DNA of 64,000 nucleotides from Deltaproteobacteria bacterium RIFCSPHIGHO2_01_FULL_43_49 (GTDB lineage Bacteria; UBA10199; SPLOWO2-01-44-7): NCBI GenBank assembly GCA_001798075.1, contig MGRG01000008.1, positions 372,001 to 436,000 of the forward strand, read 5' to 3'. Shown piece by piece: positions 9,890 to 17,353 of this stretch (position 1 is its first letter; each line of letters starts with the position of its first letter). The notes under the pieces were generated by a model. It saw only the letters and a program-made list of their open reading frames with translations, ran no database searches and was not told where the DNA came from. The position numbers and the translations under genes were made by a program.

Positions 9890-10671
9890 AAGAATTAAAA
9901 CCAATTTTGGAATCGTTGATTTTTGCATCTGAAGATCCGTTGAGTGCTTCTGGTTTGACACTCATTTTGCAAGAAGCGGGTGTTGACAAAGATCAAGTAG
10001 AATTGGCTCTCAAAGAATTAGCTCAGGAATACAATGAAAATGAATGGCGGGGACTTTTGCTTCGCGAAGTGGGGGGCGGCTATCAATTTGTTACCAAACC
10101 GACCTTTGCCAACTGGCTTCAAAAACTGAATGTCTCTAAACCGAAATCGCTCACGCAGGCCTCTCTAGAAACGTTGGCCATTGTTGCCTATCGCCAACCC
10201 TTGGTTCGCTCGGAATTGGAAGCCATTCGTGGTGTCGATTCGGGCGCTGTTTTGAAAACTCTTTTGGAAAGAGGGTTCATCAAAATTTTGGGCCGCCGTG
10301 AAGAAGCCGGCCAGCCTTTAATTTATGGTACTACACAAGCCTTTTTGGAACTCTTTCATTTGAACAATTTAGAAGAGCTTCCCTCTATGAAAGAAATCGA
10401 ACAGTTGGTGGACAATCAACAGACCGAGACAAAAAGTGACGAGGTGGAGACGACAACAGAGGAAGATTGGGTCGATGGAGGGATTCAAGATGTTTCGTCT
10501 TTGAGTTTTGTGGAAGGGGGAACGGGAGATGACACTCAAGCCTTGGCTGATTTGGAAGATAGCATAAAAGAGCTAAGACAATTGGAGAAAGAAATTTTTC
10601 CGAAGGAAGAGGCGAGTGAGGGGCAGCCGCAAACTCCCGTTGCCGATGAAACTAAAGAACCGGAGCTTTAA
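9880..10671 (+). CDS. scpB: Segregation and condensation protein B
   Basis: Winged-helix partner of ScpA in the SMC condensin complex. Recognisable segments are LKPILESLIFASEDPLS at the start and LETLAIVAYRQPLVRSELEAIRGV near residues 95-120. Residues beyond about 175 form an acidic, Glu/Thr-rich tail that extends the protein to 263 residues, longer than the roughly 190-200 residue core; such tails are common and probably disordered. Confidence 0.95.
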   Translation: MEIKELKPILESLIFASEDPLSASGLTLILQEAGVDKDQVELALKELAQEYNENEWRGLLLREVGGGYQFVTKPTFANWLQKLNVSKPKSLTQASLETLAIVAYRQPLVRSELEAIRGVDSGAVLKTLLERGFIKILGRREEAGQPLIYGTTQAFLELFHLNNLEELPSMKEIEQLVDNQQTETKSDEVETTTEEDWVDGGIQDVSSLSFVEGGTGDDTQALADLEDSIKELRQLEKEIFPKEEASEGQPQTPVADETKEPEL

Positions 10672-10688
10672 AAAGGAGGGGCCAAGCA

Positions 10689-10931
10689 ATGACACAAAAA
10701 ATGACATGGGAAGAAATGAAGAAAGCGTTTCCGGATGAGTGGCTGTTGATTGTGGATTATGAAACAGACTCATCGGGGCACGTGGTGGCCGGGGTTGTTG
10801 AACGGCATTCAAGGGAAAAGGACGAAGTATTTTGTTCTCCTGTTGTCAATAAAGATTGCGCATTTAAATACACGGGTGAAAGCACTTTTCCGGGAGGGTG
10901 GAGAAGCTATGCCCAACGTTACACTGTTTGA
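10689..10931 (+). CDS. Small conserved-looking protein upstream of the retropepsin-like gene
   Basis: The 80-residue product (MTQKMTWEEMKKAFPDEW start) is preceded by an excellent ribosome-binding site, AAAGGAGGGG. It is hydrophilic, with two cysteines and aromatic residues near the C-terminus (GGWRSYAQRY). No enzymatic motif is recognisable. It overlaps the following aspartic protease gene by 23 bp, which points to coupled expression and a joint function, possibly as chaperone, inhibitor or substrate adaptor of that protease. That role is an inference from position only. Confidence 0.75.
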   Translation: MTQKMTWEEMKKAFPDEWLLIVDYETDSSGHVVAGVVERHSREKDEVFCSPVVNKDCAFKYTGESTFPGGWRSYAQRYTV

Positions 10932-11304
10932 TACTCGTGCACGGTATATTTTTCTTCCAATTTTTATTACTACAAAGTCCGGCAAGAAAATAGAACTCGA
11001 TGCCATTTTGGATTCAGGGGCTCCAAATACCGAATTGTCAGACCAGGCTCTTGAAAGGGCGGGTTTTTTGGATACCATCAAGAAGGATGTGCAGTTGAAA
11101 CCAGGTCTCCAAACTCAAAAATACGGAAAAGTCAGTTTACCGCAAATTGAAATTTGTTCTCATCCCGTCAATAATCTGGAAGTTTATGTTTCACATTTTG
11201 AAAAATCATGGGGTGTAGATGCCTTGATCGGCCTTGATTTTTTCAAGCGGTTTCGGGTGACGGTTGATTATAAAGCAGGGCATCTTATAACCGCTCCTTT
11301 ATAG
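10909..11304 (+). CDS. Retropepsin-like aspartic protease
   Basis: The 131-residue protein has the aspartic protease triad AILDSGAP (Asp35-Ser-Gly), and the following hydrophobic-Gly element ALIGLDFF near residue 105, as in clan AA single-domain proteases that must dimerise to form the active site. There is no signal peptide, so it is probably cytosolic. The start at 10909 puts it out of frame with, and overlapping, the preceding small gene. Its 3' end overlaps the convergent prmA gene by 37 bp. Confidence 0.8.
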   Translation: MPNVTLFDTRARYIFLPIFITTKSGKKIELDAILDSGAPNTELSDQALERAGFLDTIKKDVQLKPGLQTQKYGKVSLPQIEICSHPVNNLEVYVSHFEKSWGVDALIGLDFFKRFRVTVDYKAGHLITAPL

Positions 11305-12212
11305 CCAATATAATACCCATAAATATAACACCACCACTCACCTAGATTTTTCTTTTGTTTGGGCTGCAGATTTTTAAAAGTTTTTTCAATCGTCTTGCTC
11401 TGTTCTTGAGTAATTCCAGACAAAATCAATATTCCTTTTGGTTTGAGACAATCCAACAATTTGTCATGCAGGCTGATTAATGTTGGGGGATCGATGTTAG
11501 CGACAACGATGTCGTATTTTTTGGTAACAGAATCGATATTTTCAAAAAGTTGGATGTCGTGGATCTTGTTGAGTTCAAAATTTTCGAGTGTGTTCTGTCT
11601 GGCATCGGGATCAATTTCAACCGCATCTACTTTTTTAAAACCTCTCTGATGAGCCAAAATCACTAAGATGCCGCTACCTGTGCCGACGTCGAGTAACGTT
11701 TTGGATTGGGGATTTTTAATTTCACAAATGGCTTGGGCGCAGAGTTGGCTCGATTCATGGCGCCCAGTGCCGAATGCCATCCCTGGGCGAATCGTTATAG
11801 TAATGTGAGGACAGGAACGGGTCCTGTCCCTCCGTGTTCCTGTGGGGGCCCCTAACAAAACCCCACAGGCAACACTGCGGGCCACCCCTCCAGTTGTTTC
11901 CAAATCAGCGGGTGGAACGACCCAAATACTTGGGGCGATTTCGATTGGTTCGAACGGTTTGGGTTGGAATTGAAGTGATGCCATGTCGACGGTAGAAATT
12001 TCAGTGGTTAAATTTGGAAATTTCTTTTTGAGTTCCGCCGACAAGGCATCGATCCGTTTCTTTTGGTTTGGAAAATAGGCCTTGAGTTGAACAGAGTCTT
12101 TGTTGTCTGTTTCTTCCAGTCCCAAACAGCTGTGGGAATACAAAATCCCAGTGACGGCATCAGCTTGAGTTTGGGAAGTGTTCAGAATGATGTGATAAAA
12201 AATTTTTGACAT
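11268..12212 (-). CDS. prmA: Ribosomal protein L11 methyltransferase, with in-frame element
   Basis: SAM-dependent methyltransferase expected to trimethylate ribosomal protein L11. The SAM-binding motif LLDVGTGSGILVILA follows GMAFGTGRHESS, the PrmA-specific motif, and VVANIDPPTLISL is the catalytic region. Between IWVVPPADLET and ITIRPGMAFGTG, where PrmA proteins usually have only a short link, there are about 25 extra residues (VARSVACGVLLGAPTGTRRD and flanks) encoded by a family-1 palindromic element. The reading frame is kept, so the gene is probably functional. The C-terminus overlaps the retropepsin gene. Confidence 0.93.
   Translation of the reverse strand: MSKIFYHIILNTSQTQADAVTGILYSHSCLGLEETDNKDSVQLKAYFPNQKKRIDALSAELKKKFPNLTTEISTVDMASLQFQPKPFEPIEIAPSIWVVPPADLETTGGVARSVACGVLLGAPTGTRRDRTRSCPHITITIRPGMAFGTGRHESSQLCAQAICEIKNPQSKTLLDVGTGSGILVILAHQRGFKKVDAVEIDPDARQNTLENFELNKIHDIQLFENIDSVTKKYDIVVANIDPPTLISLHDKLLDCLKPKGILILSGITQEQSKTIEKTFKNLQPKQKKNLGEWWCYIYGYYIGYKGAVIRCPAL
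11816..11888. repeat. Family-1 palindromic element inside prmA
   Basis: On the minus strand it reads GGGTGGCCCGCAGTGTT, stem CCTGTGGGG, loop TTTTGTTAGG, stem CCCCCACAGG, then AACACGGAGGGACAGGACCC. It is 72-73 bp and in frame with prmA. Unlike the intergenic copies it has little complementarity in the outer flanks. The peptide frame is the same as in the copy at 63605. Confidence 0.88.
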
Positions 12213-12224
12213 ACCACTGATTGT

Positions 12225-12253
12225 AAAAAAGCCCGCCAGGAGGCGGGCTTTTT
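12225..12253. terminator. Bidirectional intrinsic terminator between tRNA-fMet and prmA
   Basis: Perfect stem AAAAAGCCCGCC / GGCGGGCTTTTT with loop agga. The T-run on either strand makes it work both ways. It directly follows the CCA end of the minus-strand tRNA and would end its transcript before prmA. Confidence 0.85.
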
Positions 12254-12295
12254 GGTAGCGGGGCCTGGATTTGAACCAGGGACCTCTAGGTTATG

Positions 12296-12934
12296 CTTAC
12301 CACTACAGTTTTCACTGCACTACCCTATGGTAGATTCGTGGTCTGGACTATACCTTCATCCCGCACTTTCTTCAGAAAGTGTTGGATGTCCGCCGTCTAG
12401 TCTCTACACCTTTCCCGCCTATGGCGGGACTTGGCTCGGTATTACCAGTTAAGGCTTCACCGAATTTGACGGATGACTTCTCAATCATTTCTGACTGAGT
12501 GGCCCAGATGGATAACAATTCCCAACGATCTCGATATTCGGCAGACTTTGGTTTGCGTTGCCGCTTGTTCGTTTCCACTAAGCTAATATTACTACCATAG
12601 CTTGTAAAAACCGACACCGGCATCACATAGAAGACATGCAAATCTTCTATGTATATGATCGCGAAATCAAAATCTTGCTGACCGTAGTTTTGTCTTACCA
12701 TTTGGCGTCGGTTTGTTTTCGTTCTTCTGGTGTCTACTAAATAAACCCCGTCGGAATTATCAAACCATGCGCTTTTCACCTGCAGGCGTATTAACTTTCC
12801 ATTGATTTCTACTGCTAAATCGTATGGCAAGCGATCACCTACTGGCTTTAAGACCCGAAAGCCTCTTTTCAGAAGCTCGGTTACGGTAGCAGATTCCGCA
12901 ATATCTGCCTTGAGTTTGGTATCCATCACTCTTG
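12296..12934 (-). mobile_element. Group I intron in tRNA-fMet
   Basis: The 639-nt intron follows a 5' exon ending in U and ends in G, as group I introns require. The conserved core is visible in its 3' third: a TAACTGGTAATACCGAGCC region (P4-P5), GTGTAGAGACTAGACGG (P7/P3 side), and AAGGTATAGTCC (the other P7 strand). Insertion in the anticodon loop of an initiator tRNA is known from cyanobacteria. An endonuclease gene starts within about 10 nt of the 5' splice site and reads on into the ribozyme core. Confidence 0.92.
12372..12929 (-). CDS. PD-(D/E)XK homing endonuclease of the tRNA intron
   Basis: The 185-residue protein resembles I-Ssp6803I, the endonuclease of the Synechocystis tRNA-fMet intron. 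Candidate active-site residues are Glu12, Asp37 (in PYDLAVE), Gln50 and Lys52 (in RLQVKSAW), the same E-D-Q-K pattern I recall for that enzyme. It should cut intronless tRNA-fMet genes and so spread the intron. The start is GTG 12929 or ATG 12926. Roughly the last 30 residues (from SVKFGEALTGN) are translated from the conserved ribozyme core, so the DNA there is doubly constrained. Confidence 0.85.
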   Translation of the reverse strand: MMDTKLKADIAESATVTELLKRGFRVLKPVGDRLPYDLAVEINGKLIRLQVKSAWFDNSDGVYLVDTRRTKTNRRQMVRQNYGQQDFDFAIIYIEDLHVFYVMPVSVFTSYGSNISLVETNKRQRKPKSAEYRDRWELLSIWATQSEMIEKSSVKFGEALTGNTEPSPAIGGKGVETRRRTSNTF

Positions 12935-12992
12935 AGCCTAGCGAGCTACCGGGCTGCTCTACCCCGCATCAATTTTCAAAGAAAGTTGAGTT

Positions 12993-13021
12993 TATCTAGT
13001 GTAAAGAGGTCGGAATGTCAA
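12993..13021 (-). promoter_or_regulatory. Sigma-70-type promoter of tRNA-fMet
   Basis: On the minus strand TTGACA (13016-13021) and TAGATA (12993-12998) are separated by 17 bp. The expected start lies about 15-20 bp upstream of the tRNA 5' end. The -35 box overlaps the last codons of hepT. Confidence 0.7.
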
Positions 13022-13443
13022 CTGGCCAGGTATTGGGTAACTTTTTTGATGAAAATTTCAAAGTCATTCAGATTGTGTTGCAAAAAGGAATGGATTCGTT
13101 TGTGATCGATGGTGTCATAGAGGTGGACAATCCGGTTTCTAAGCCCGGTCAAATTGACAAAATCCTCTTCTTTATTCTTGGGTAAAATTTTCGCCTTCAC
13201 CAAAATTGAAAAGACATTACGATACTCCAATGGTTCCCCCAATCCCTCCTCAGCAATAATGTGAGAACCGATATCCAACATTGCTTCAATAGAAATGTGC
13301 AAAAGGCGTTCCGCTACTGCGGTGTGGTAGTCCTCTTGGATGTATTTTTTGTAGGGGAGCTTTCCCAATCTTTTTAGTTCCCGTAAGTTTCTGCGGATAC
13401 GAGCAATTTTGGATTGGAGAGATTCTTTATCGAGCGGTGACAT
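13018..13443 (-). CDS. hepT: HepT-like HEPN toxin
   Basis: The 141-residue helical protein has the HEPN ribonuclease motif R-x4-H-x-Y as RNRIVHLY (residues 102-109). In the MntA/HepT family the toxin is an RNase that is silenced when its partner MntA adds AMP to the Tyr of this motif. The mntA gene lies 3 bp upstream on the same strand. Typical length and arrangement support the call. The pair sits just upstream of the intron-bearing tRNA gene. Confidence 0.88.
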   Translation of the reverse strand: MSPLDKESLQSKIARIRRNLRELKRLGKLPYKKYIQEDYHTAVAERLLHISIEAMLDIGSHIIAEEGLGEPLEYRNVFSILVKAKILPKNKEEDFVNLTGLRNRIVHLYDTIDHKRIHSFLQHNLNDFEIFIKKVTQYLAS

Positions 13444-13446
13444 TGA

Positions 13447-13896
13447 TTAGCCCCTCAAAATAGACTCTTCCATATAGTGATGGAAGGTATCCCGCAGGTG
13501 TTTTGTGGCCAGATATTTCTGAATAGCCCTCAGTCGAAACTGTTTGAGTGCTTTTTGACTGCGACAATATAAAATTTTGCTATTGCAAAGGATTTGCATC
13601 CACAAGAGGGGCGAGGCATGGTTTAATATGGCCAAATCGATGTCCTCACGGTTTAAAACTTTGGATAGTTTCGATGATATTTCAGAAATTTTTTTGTAAT
13701 CATAATCGTCTGTCGTAAACAAAACAGCAATATCAACATCACTCAATGGCTTGAGCGCATCTTTGGCCAAAGAGCCATGCAGAAAGACCAAGTCGACCCG
13801 TTGTTTTCGAAAAAAAGATTGAAGGCGCTGCCCCCTTTTTAAAGCGGTGTTCAGGGTCAGGTGCGTTATCGGCTCAAATGTTGAAAGGAATCGCAT
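13447..13896 (-). CDS. mntA: MntA-like antitoxin nucleotidyltransferase
   Basis: Minimal nucleotidyltransferase of 149 residues. The motif HGSLAKDALKPLSDVDIAVL holds Gly41-Ser42 and the metal-binding pair Asp53/Asp55; a third acidic residue lies in EDIDLAIL (Asp87). In this family the protein AMPylates HepT and so neutralises it. The C-terminal helices are typical. An imperfect palindrome directly upstream could be the autoregulatory operator. Confidence 0.86.
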   Translation of the reverse strand: MRFLSTFEPITHLTLNTALKRGQRLQSFFRKQRVDLVFLHGSLAKDALKPLSDVDIAVLFTTDDYDYKKISEISSKLSKVLNREDIDLAILNHASPLLWMQILCNSKILYCRSQKALKQFRLRAIQKYLATKHLRDTFHHYMEESILRG

Positions 13897-13900
13897 AAGA

Positions 13901-13928
13901 CTAGATAAACATTATCTTATTTGTCTAG
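13901..13928. promoter_or_regulatory. Imperfect palindrome upstream of mntA-hepT (candidate operator)
   Basis: Half-sites CTAGATAAACA and TATTTGTCTAG match at 9 of 11 positions as inverted repeats with 6 bp between. On the minus strand a weak promoter TTGCGA, 17 bp, TAATGT overlaps it. The decamer ACTAGATAAA at 13900-13909 recurs inverted in the tRNA-fMet promoter (12991-13000). Confidence 0.45.
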
Positions 13929-13959
13929 GAATCGCAAGCTAATGTCAACTTACGCTTCT

Positions 13960-16251
13960 TTATTGCATTAAATAGCGAGGGTTATCTTTGGGGAGCAGAT
14001 CTTCATAGGATGCCATAATCTGATAGGCTCGATAAAGATCTAACAAAATTGGTTCTAGTTTGTCCGGGTTAAAAAGTGTTTCTTCAGGATTTCCAAAAAG
14101 TTGTTGGGTACAAAAGCGTGTCAGTTGACTCTCTAGCTCCGGATTTTCTTTTTGGAATCTTTGAAAGACAGCTGATTGGCGTTTGAAATTCGGTTGTTCA
14201 ATGTTTGCTGGATACTCGGTAAAGAAAAAATAAAAATTATTAAACCCGTCTCTAAACGACTCAAAAGTTGGAAACAAACTTGCGGCTGGCGAGATCAGTT
14301 TACCTTGATCCAATGAATCAATAAGTCTCTTTGCAATTGCACTCATTACAGATTTGCCAACGGCAATGTCACTAAGCCGTATTCTGGCGTCAATATTTCC
14401 TGAAGCAGCCCGGAATGCTAGTGCTGATAGCTCCTTTTCACTGACTTCGGGTGGTATTTTTTCGGCGGGTAATCCTGGCGGTGGTGGCTCCGGTATAAAG
14501 AACTCAATACGCATCAAAATATGGTCTGCTAGGATTTCATACTCAACCGTCCAACCCAAAACGCTCAACATCGTCATCAACATCGGGTCTTTGTCAATTT
14601 TACCCCATTGTTCCGAGGATAATTTTAGTGTCCAATACCGTGAGGGAATATATTCCCATTTGCCATCTTCTAAAGCATAGGAACGAGCCACTTCAAGAGC
14701 ATGGTTTGCTAATTGTTGTTTATCAAAGCGAACGTGGTAACTGTCGTCTGCTAATTGCATGACACTGAATGCGGTTGGGAAAGGAATCAAATCCATTGAT
14801 TCCCCCCATTTCCTTTGACCTCTCTTTATATCCTCACGCGTGTTTTCCATTTCCATCAGAATGACTGTTGGTAATTGCTTTGAAGAGTTGTAGAGCGCCC
14901 GCATGAGAAGTGTTAACTGTTTGTCTTCTGGTTGGGGAAAAAGGGTATGGAGTCGATTGAGCTCTTGTTTGAATGCTTTGATGATCCTTTCCAAACCTTG
15001 CAAATCATTTTCAGGAAGGTCTTTTAGATTGATTCTGTTCACTTCACAAAGATCATAGATGGCATCAAATAATTGTTTGGCCAGTTTGATTTGTTCTTGT
15101 GTGTTTAACTTCGCAACATCTTCCGGAGTCAGTGCAGACAGCTCGAACCAGCCGTGTCGGGTTCGTAACGGGCCTAATCCCGCCGATTCTGTATAAGTAT
15201 TTCCCCCAAAAACGATGATTGCGACTATTTCTTCACCACTCTCTTCGATTGGGTTATGTGGCACCTCCATTTTCCAGCCTAAAATTTTAAGATATCTTTT
15301 GAAAACGATGTCATTGTCGGGATCGGGTGGCCAAAGAGTCGGCTCAAAACCAGATCGTTGTCCATTCCAAACCAGGCCCGTGTTGTTGCGTACCACCAAT
15401 TTACCCTCATCCCAATCGCGGCGAGGGAAATTTCTTTCAATCCAGTTCATCACATTTCTCGCTAATTCTCTTCGGGCAGGAGATACAACATAACCATTTT
15501 CACCAAGGATTGGTTGTATGACAACCTTTTGCGTTCTTGCATATTCTTCTTCGGGTTGCCCAAACGATTTCTCAGGGTGTTCAAAAGCCATGATGAGCAT
15601 TGCGAGTTTATTAGCAACAGCTGTGGATACTTGTTCACCTGATGAAAAAAGATAGCTAGACCATTGTTTATCAACTGCAGATGTTTCTGAACTAAAAATA
15701 GGTTTAAGGCTAATCATCCTTGTTTTTTGTTTCTGATAATATTCATTAATTTTTTTAAGCCCTGCAATGTCATCTTCTTGTAACTGATCAATAGCATCCA
15801 AAACTTGGAAACTAATCGCTTCAACGGCATCCAAAAATTGTTCACTGATCGCTATTTTTTCTTCGTCGGTCATTAAGGCTACTGTTTCTTTGGTGAGTGT
15901 GGAAAAATCAAATTGGCCGTTGTGGGTTTCAGCGTGAGAGCGCTGTTTTACGAGAAGGCCCGAATAAAAAGTTCCCCGGAAGGCTTCTACATTGGCAAAG
16001 CGTCTTAAGCCCAACCCAGCTTTTGTTTCAATAGCGTCACGTTTTCCTTGTGGAAGGCCATCCAAAGTTTGCTGAATTTTTGTCCAGGCTTGATAGGCTC
16101 CCTCCGCATCTTCTTGCTGAAAGGCTTCCGTAAAGGCTTGGGTGCTCTCGGCTATGGAGGCGCCCAAAATAGGCACTACCTCGGCTGTAGCCTCTCCAAT
16201 GGCCTGAATTGGGGCTAAAAATTGGGCACTTACTAGGGCGTTTATCAACAT
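13960..16251 (-). CDS. Large protein of unknown function, paralog of the next upstream gene
   Basis: The 763-residue product is not recognised. It has no signal peptide and no clear membrane helix; the N-terminus is uncharged and Ala/Ile/Val-rich. It contains two copies of the module seen once in its 344-residue neighbour: a helical stretch (LTKETVALMTDEEK near residue 117; LTPEDVAKLNTQEQIKLAKQLFD near 370) and a tail ending WPPDPDND...LKILGWKMEV near residue 305. A proline-rich linker (PEPPPPGLP) near residue 595 precedes a third, different helical domain. A very short leader separates the start from a GCAAC/GTCGATAA promoter-like motif. Function unknown. Confidence 0.75.
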   Translation of the reverse strand: MLINALVSAQFLAPIQAIGEATAEVVPILGASIAESTQAFTEAFQQEDAEGAYQAWTKIQQTLDGLPQGKRDAIETKAGLGLRRFANVEAFRGTFYSGLLVKQRSHAETHNGQFDFSTLTKETVALMTDEEKIAISEQFLDAVEAISFQVLDAIDQLQEDDIAGLKKINEYYQKQKTRMISLKPIFSSETSAVDKQWSSYLFSSGEQVSTAVANKLAMLIMAFEHPEKSFGQPEEEYARTQKVVIQPILGENGYVVSPARRELARNVMNWIERNFPRRDWDEGKLVVRNNTGLVWNGQRSGFEPTLWPPDPDNDIVFKRYLKILGWKMEVPHNPIEESGEEIVAIIVFGGNTYTESAGLGPLRTRHGWFELSALTPEDVAKLNTQEQIKLAKQLFDAIYDLCEVNRINLKDLPENDLQGLERIIKAFKQELNRLHTLFPQPEDKQLTLLMRALYNSSKQLPTVILMEMENTREDIKRGQRKWGESMDLIPFPTAFSVMQLADDSYHVRFDKQQLANHALEVARSYALEDGKWEYIPSRYWTLKLSSEQWGKIDKDPMLMTMLSVLGWTVEYEILADHILMRIEFFIPEPPPPGLPAEKIPPEVSEKELSALAFRAASGNIDARIRLSDIAVGKSVMSAIAKRLIDSLDQGKLISPAASLFPTFESFRDGFNNFYFFFTEYPANIEQPNFKRQSAVFQRFQKENPELESQLTRFCTQQLFGNPEETLFNPDKLEPILLDLYRAYQIMASYEDLLPKDNPRYLMQ

Positions 16252-16267
16252 TATAGTCCTCTGTAAG

Positions 16268-16294
16268 TTATCGACAGATCTCGATTTTTGTTGC
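16268..16294 (-). promoter_or_regulatory. Shared promoter-like motif upstream of the 763-residue protein gene
   Basis: On the minus strand GCAAC (16290-16294), then 14 bp beginning AAAAATCG, then GTCGATAA (16268-16275). The start codon is 16 bp further on, leaving a leader of about 10 nt that contains AGAGGA. The same two boxes at the same spacing precede the genes at 17332 and 24424. Confidence 0.6.
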
Positions 16295-16297
16295 TTC

Positions 16298-17332
16298 CTA
16301 CAAGACCTTCCCGAAAGTGATTTTCACGATAGTGGTTTCTGGGCCAGATTCAACTTTCATATTCCAGCCCAGCAGCTCCAGGTAGATATCTAAAATTTCA
16401 TCATTCGTACGATCGGGGGGCCAGGATGAATGAGTCAAGGGAGATTCATGTGCTTTGGTGATGGTGAGAGTTTTGGGGAATTTTAAAACCCAAGTCTCAT
16501 TTTCCCAACTTTCCTCTGGTCCAAACCAGCGAAGCCATTCTACCAAGGCGTAGGCAAGTTGCTTTTTGCTGGTTCGAACAGAATAACCTTTTCCGTTTGA
16601 AACTGGGACATAGTCACGAAGATTCGGGTCTGGAATTTCATGGATTGCGTTTTCCCAATCCATTGGCTGAATAGTTGGCAAGTCGCTAAGGTTTGAAATA
16701 CTTGCTTGTAAATTTCCAATGAAACTTTCCGCCATTTGGGAAGAAGAAGAGGCGAGAATTAAAGTCAAATAATAAAAGTGATTTTGAACATCGTTTGAAA
16801 AAAAACTACGCAACAGTGTGCGAAGTCGTTTGAATTCTTTACTTAAGTCGTCATGGATTTTTTGGAGCTCTTCAAGCTGTCCTATCTCTACGGCACAGAT
16901 ATCGGCATAGGTTTGAGAACAGAGGCGTTCAACCTCACGATGCAGTTTTTTTGCCAAATGGATTTGTATGTCTGCTGAAAGGGCCACTGTTTCTTTCGGC
17001 TCTAACCTTTTCAAATCAACATAGGGATAACCAAAGGCTTTTCGAAGAGCCGCGGCAAAAGAATCGGCGGATTCAAAACGTTGCGTACTTAACCTTGTTT
17101 TTTTCTGAATGGCTTTCCGAGCCTCAGGTGGCAACCCTTCAAATACGTTATGGAGTTGTACTAAAGCGGTTTGTGCTGCGTCGGGATCCTCTGAATACGT
17201 TGCTTTGATAAATGGAACAGAATTAGTTTGCAAGACAGTGCCATAGTCTGGTGCCACTTCAGCAACGGCTGCTTGAAGGGTGCCAACATGAGTGGCTAAC
17301 CCTTGTAGAATGAAAATATCTGTCAAAATCAC
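16298..17332 (-). CDS. Protein of unknown function, single-module paralog of the 763-residue protein
   Basis: The 344-residue product shares with its neighbour the order LEPKETVALSADIQIHLAKK (about residues 110-130), a helical region with ELQKIHDDLSKEFKRLRTLL, then SVRTSKKQLAYALVEWL and a tail SSWPPDRTNDEILDIYLELLGW. This order suggests tandem duplication. The N-terminus MILTDIFILQGLATHV lacks a standard signal peptide. The start is GTG with GAGGAAGG upstream. Its own copy of the shared promoter motif precedes it. I do not recognise the family. Confidence 0.72.
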   Translation of the reverse strand: MILTDIFILQGLATHVGTLQAAVAEVAPDYGTVLQTNSVPFIKATYSEDPDAAQTALVQLHNVFEGLPPEARKAIQKKTRLSTQRFESADSFAAALRKAFGYPYVDLKRLEPKETVALSADIQIHLAKKLHREVERLCSQTYADICAVEIGQLEELQKIHDDLSKEFKRLRTLLRSFFSNDVQNHFYYLTLILASSSSQMAESFIGNLQASISNLSDLPTIQPMDWENAIHEIPDPNLRDYVPVSNGKGYSVRTSKKQLAYALVEWLRWFGPEESWENETWVLKFPKTLTITKAHESPLTHSSWPPDRTNDEILDIYLELLGWNMKVESGPETTIVKITFGKVL

Positions 17333-17353
17333 AATTGTACCTTCCTCAACCTA

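Larger units (their letters stand above)
12253..12968 (-). tRNA. Initiator tRNA-fMet (CAU), split by a group I intron
   Basis: The 5' exon (12935-12968, 34 nt) begins TGCGGGGTAGAGCAGCC and ends in the anticodon loop at U33. The 3' exon (12253-12295, 43 nt) begins CATAACC and ends in an encoded CCA. Joined, they give a 77-nt cloverleaf with loop CTCATAA, anticodon CAU and T-loop GGTTCAAATCC. The 1:72 pair is U.U, a mismatch as expected for an initiator. The anticodon stem is CTAGG/CCTAG, so only two of the three G-C pairs usual in initiator tRNAs are present. A promoter lies just upstream and a terminator just downstream. Confidence 0.93.
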
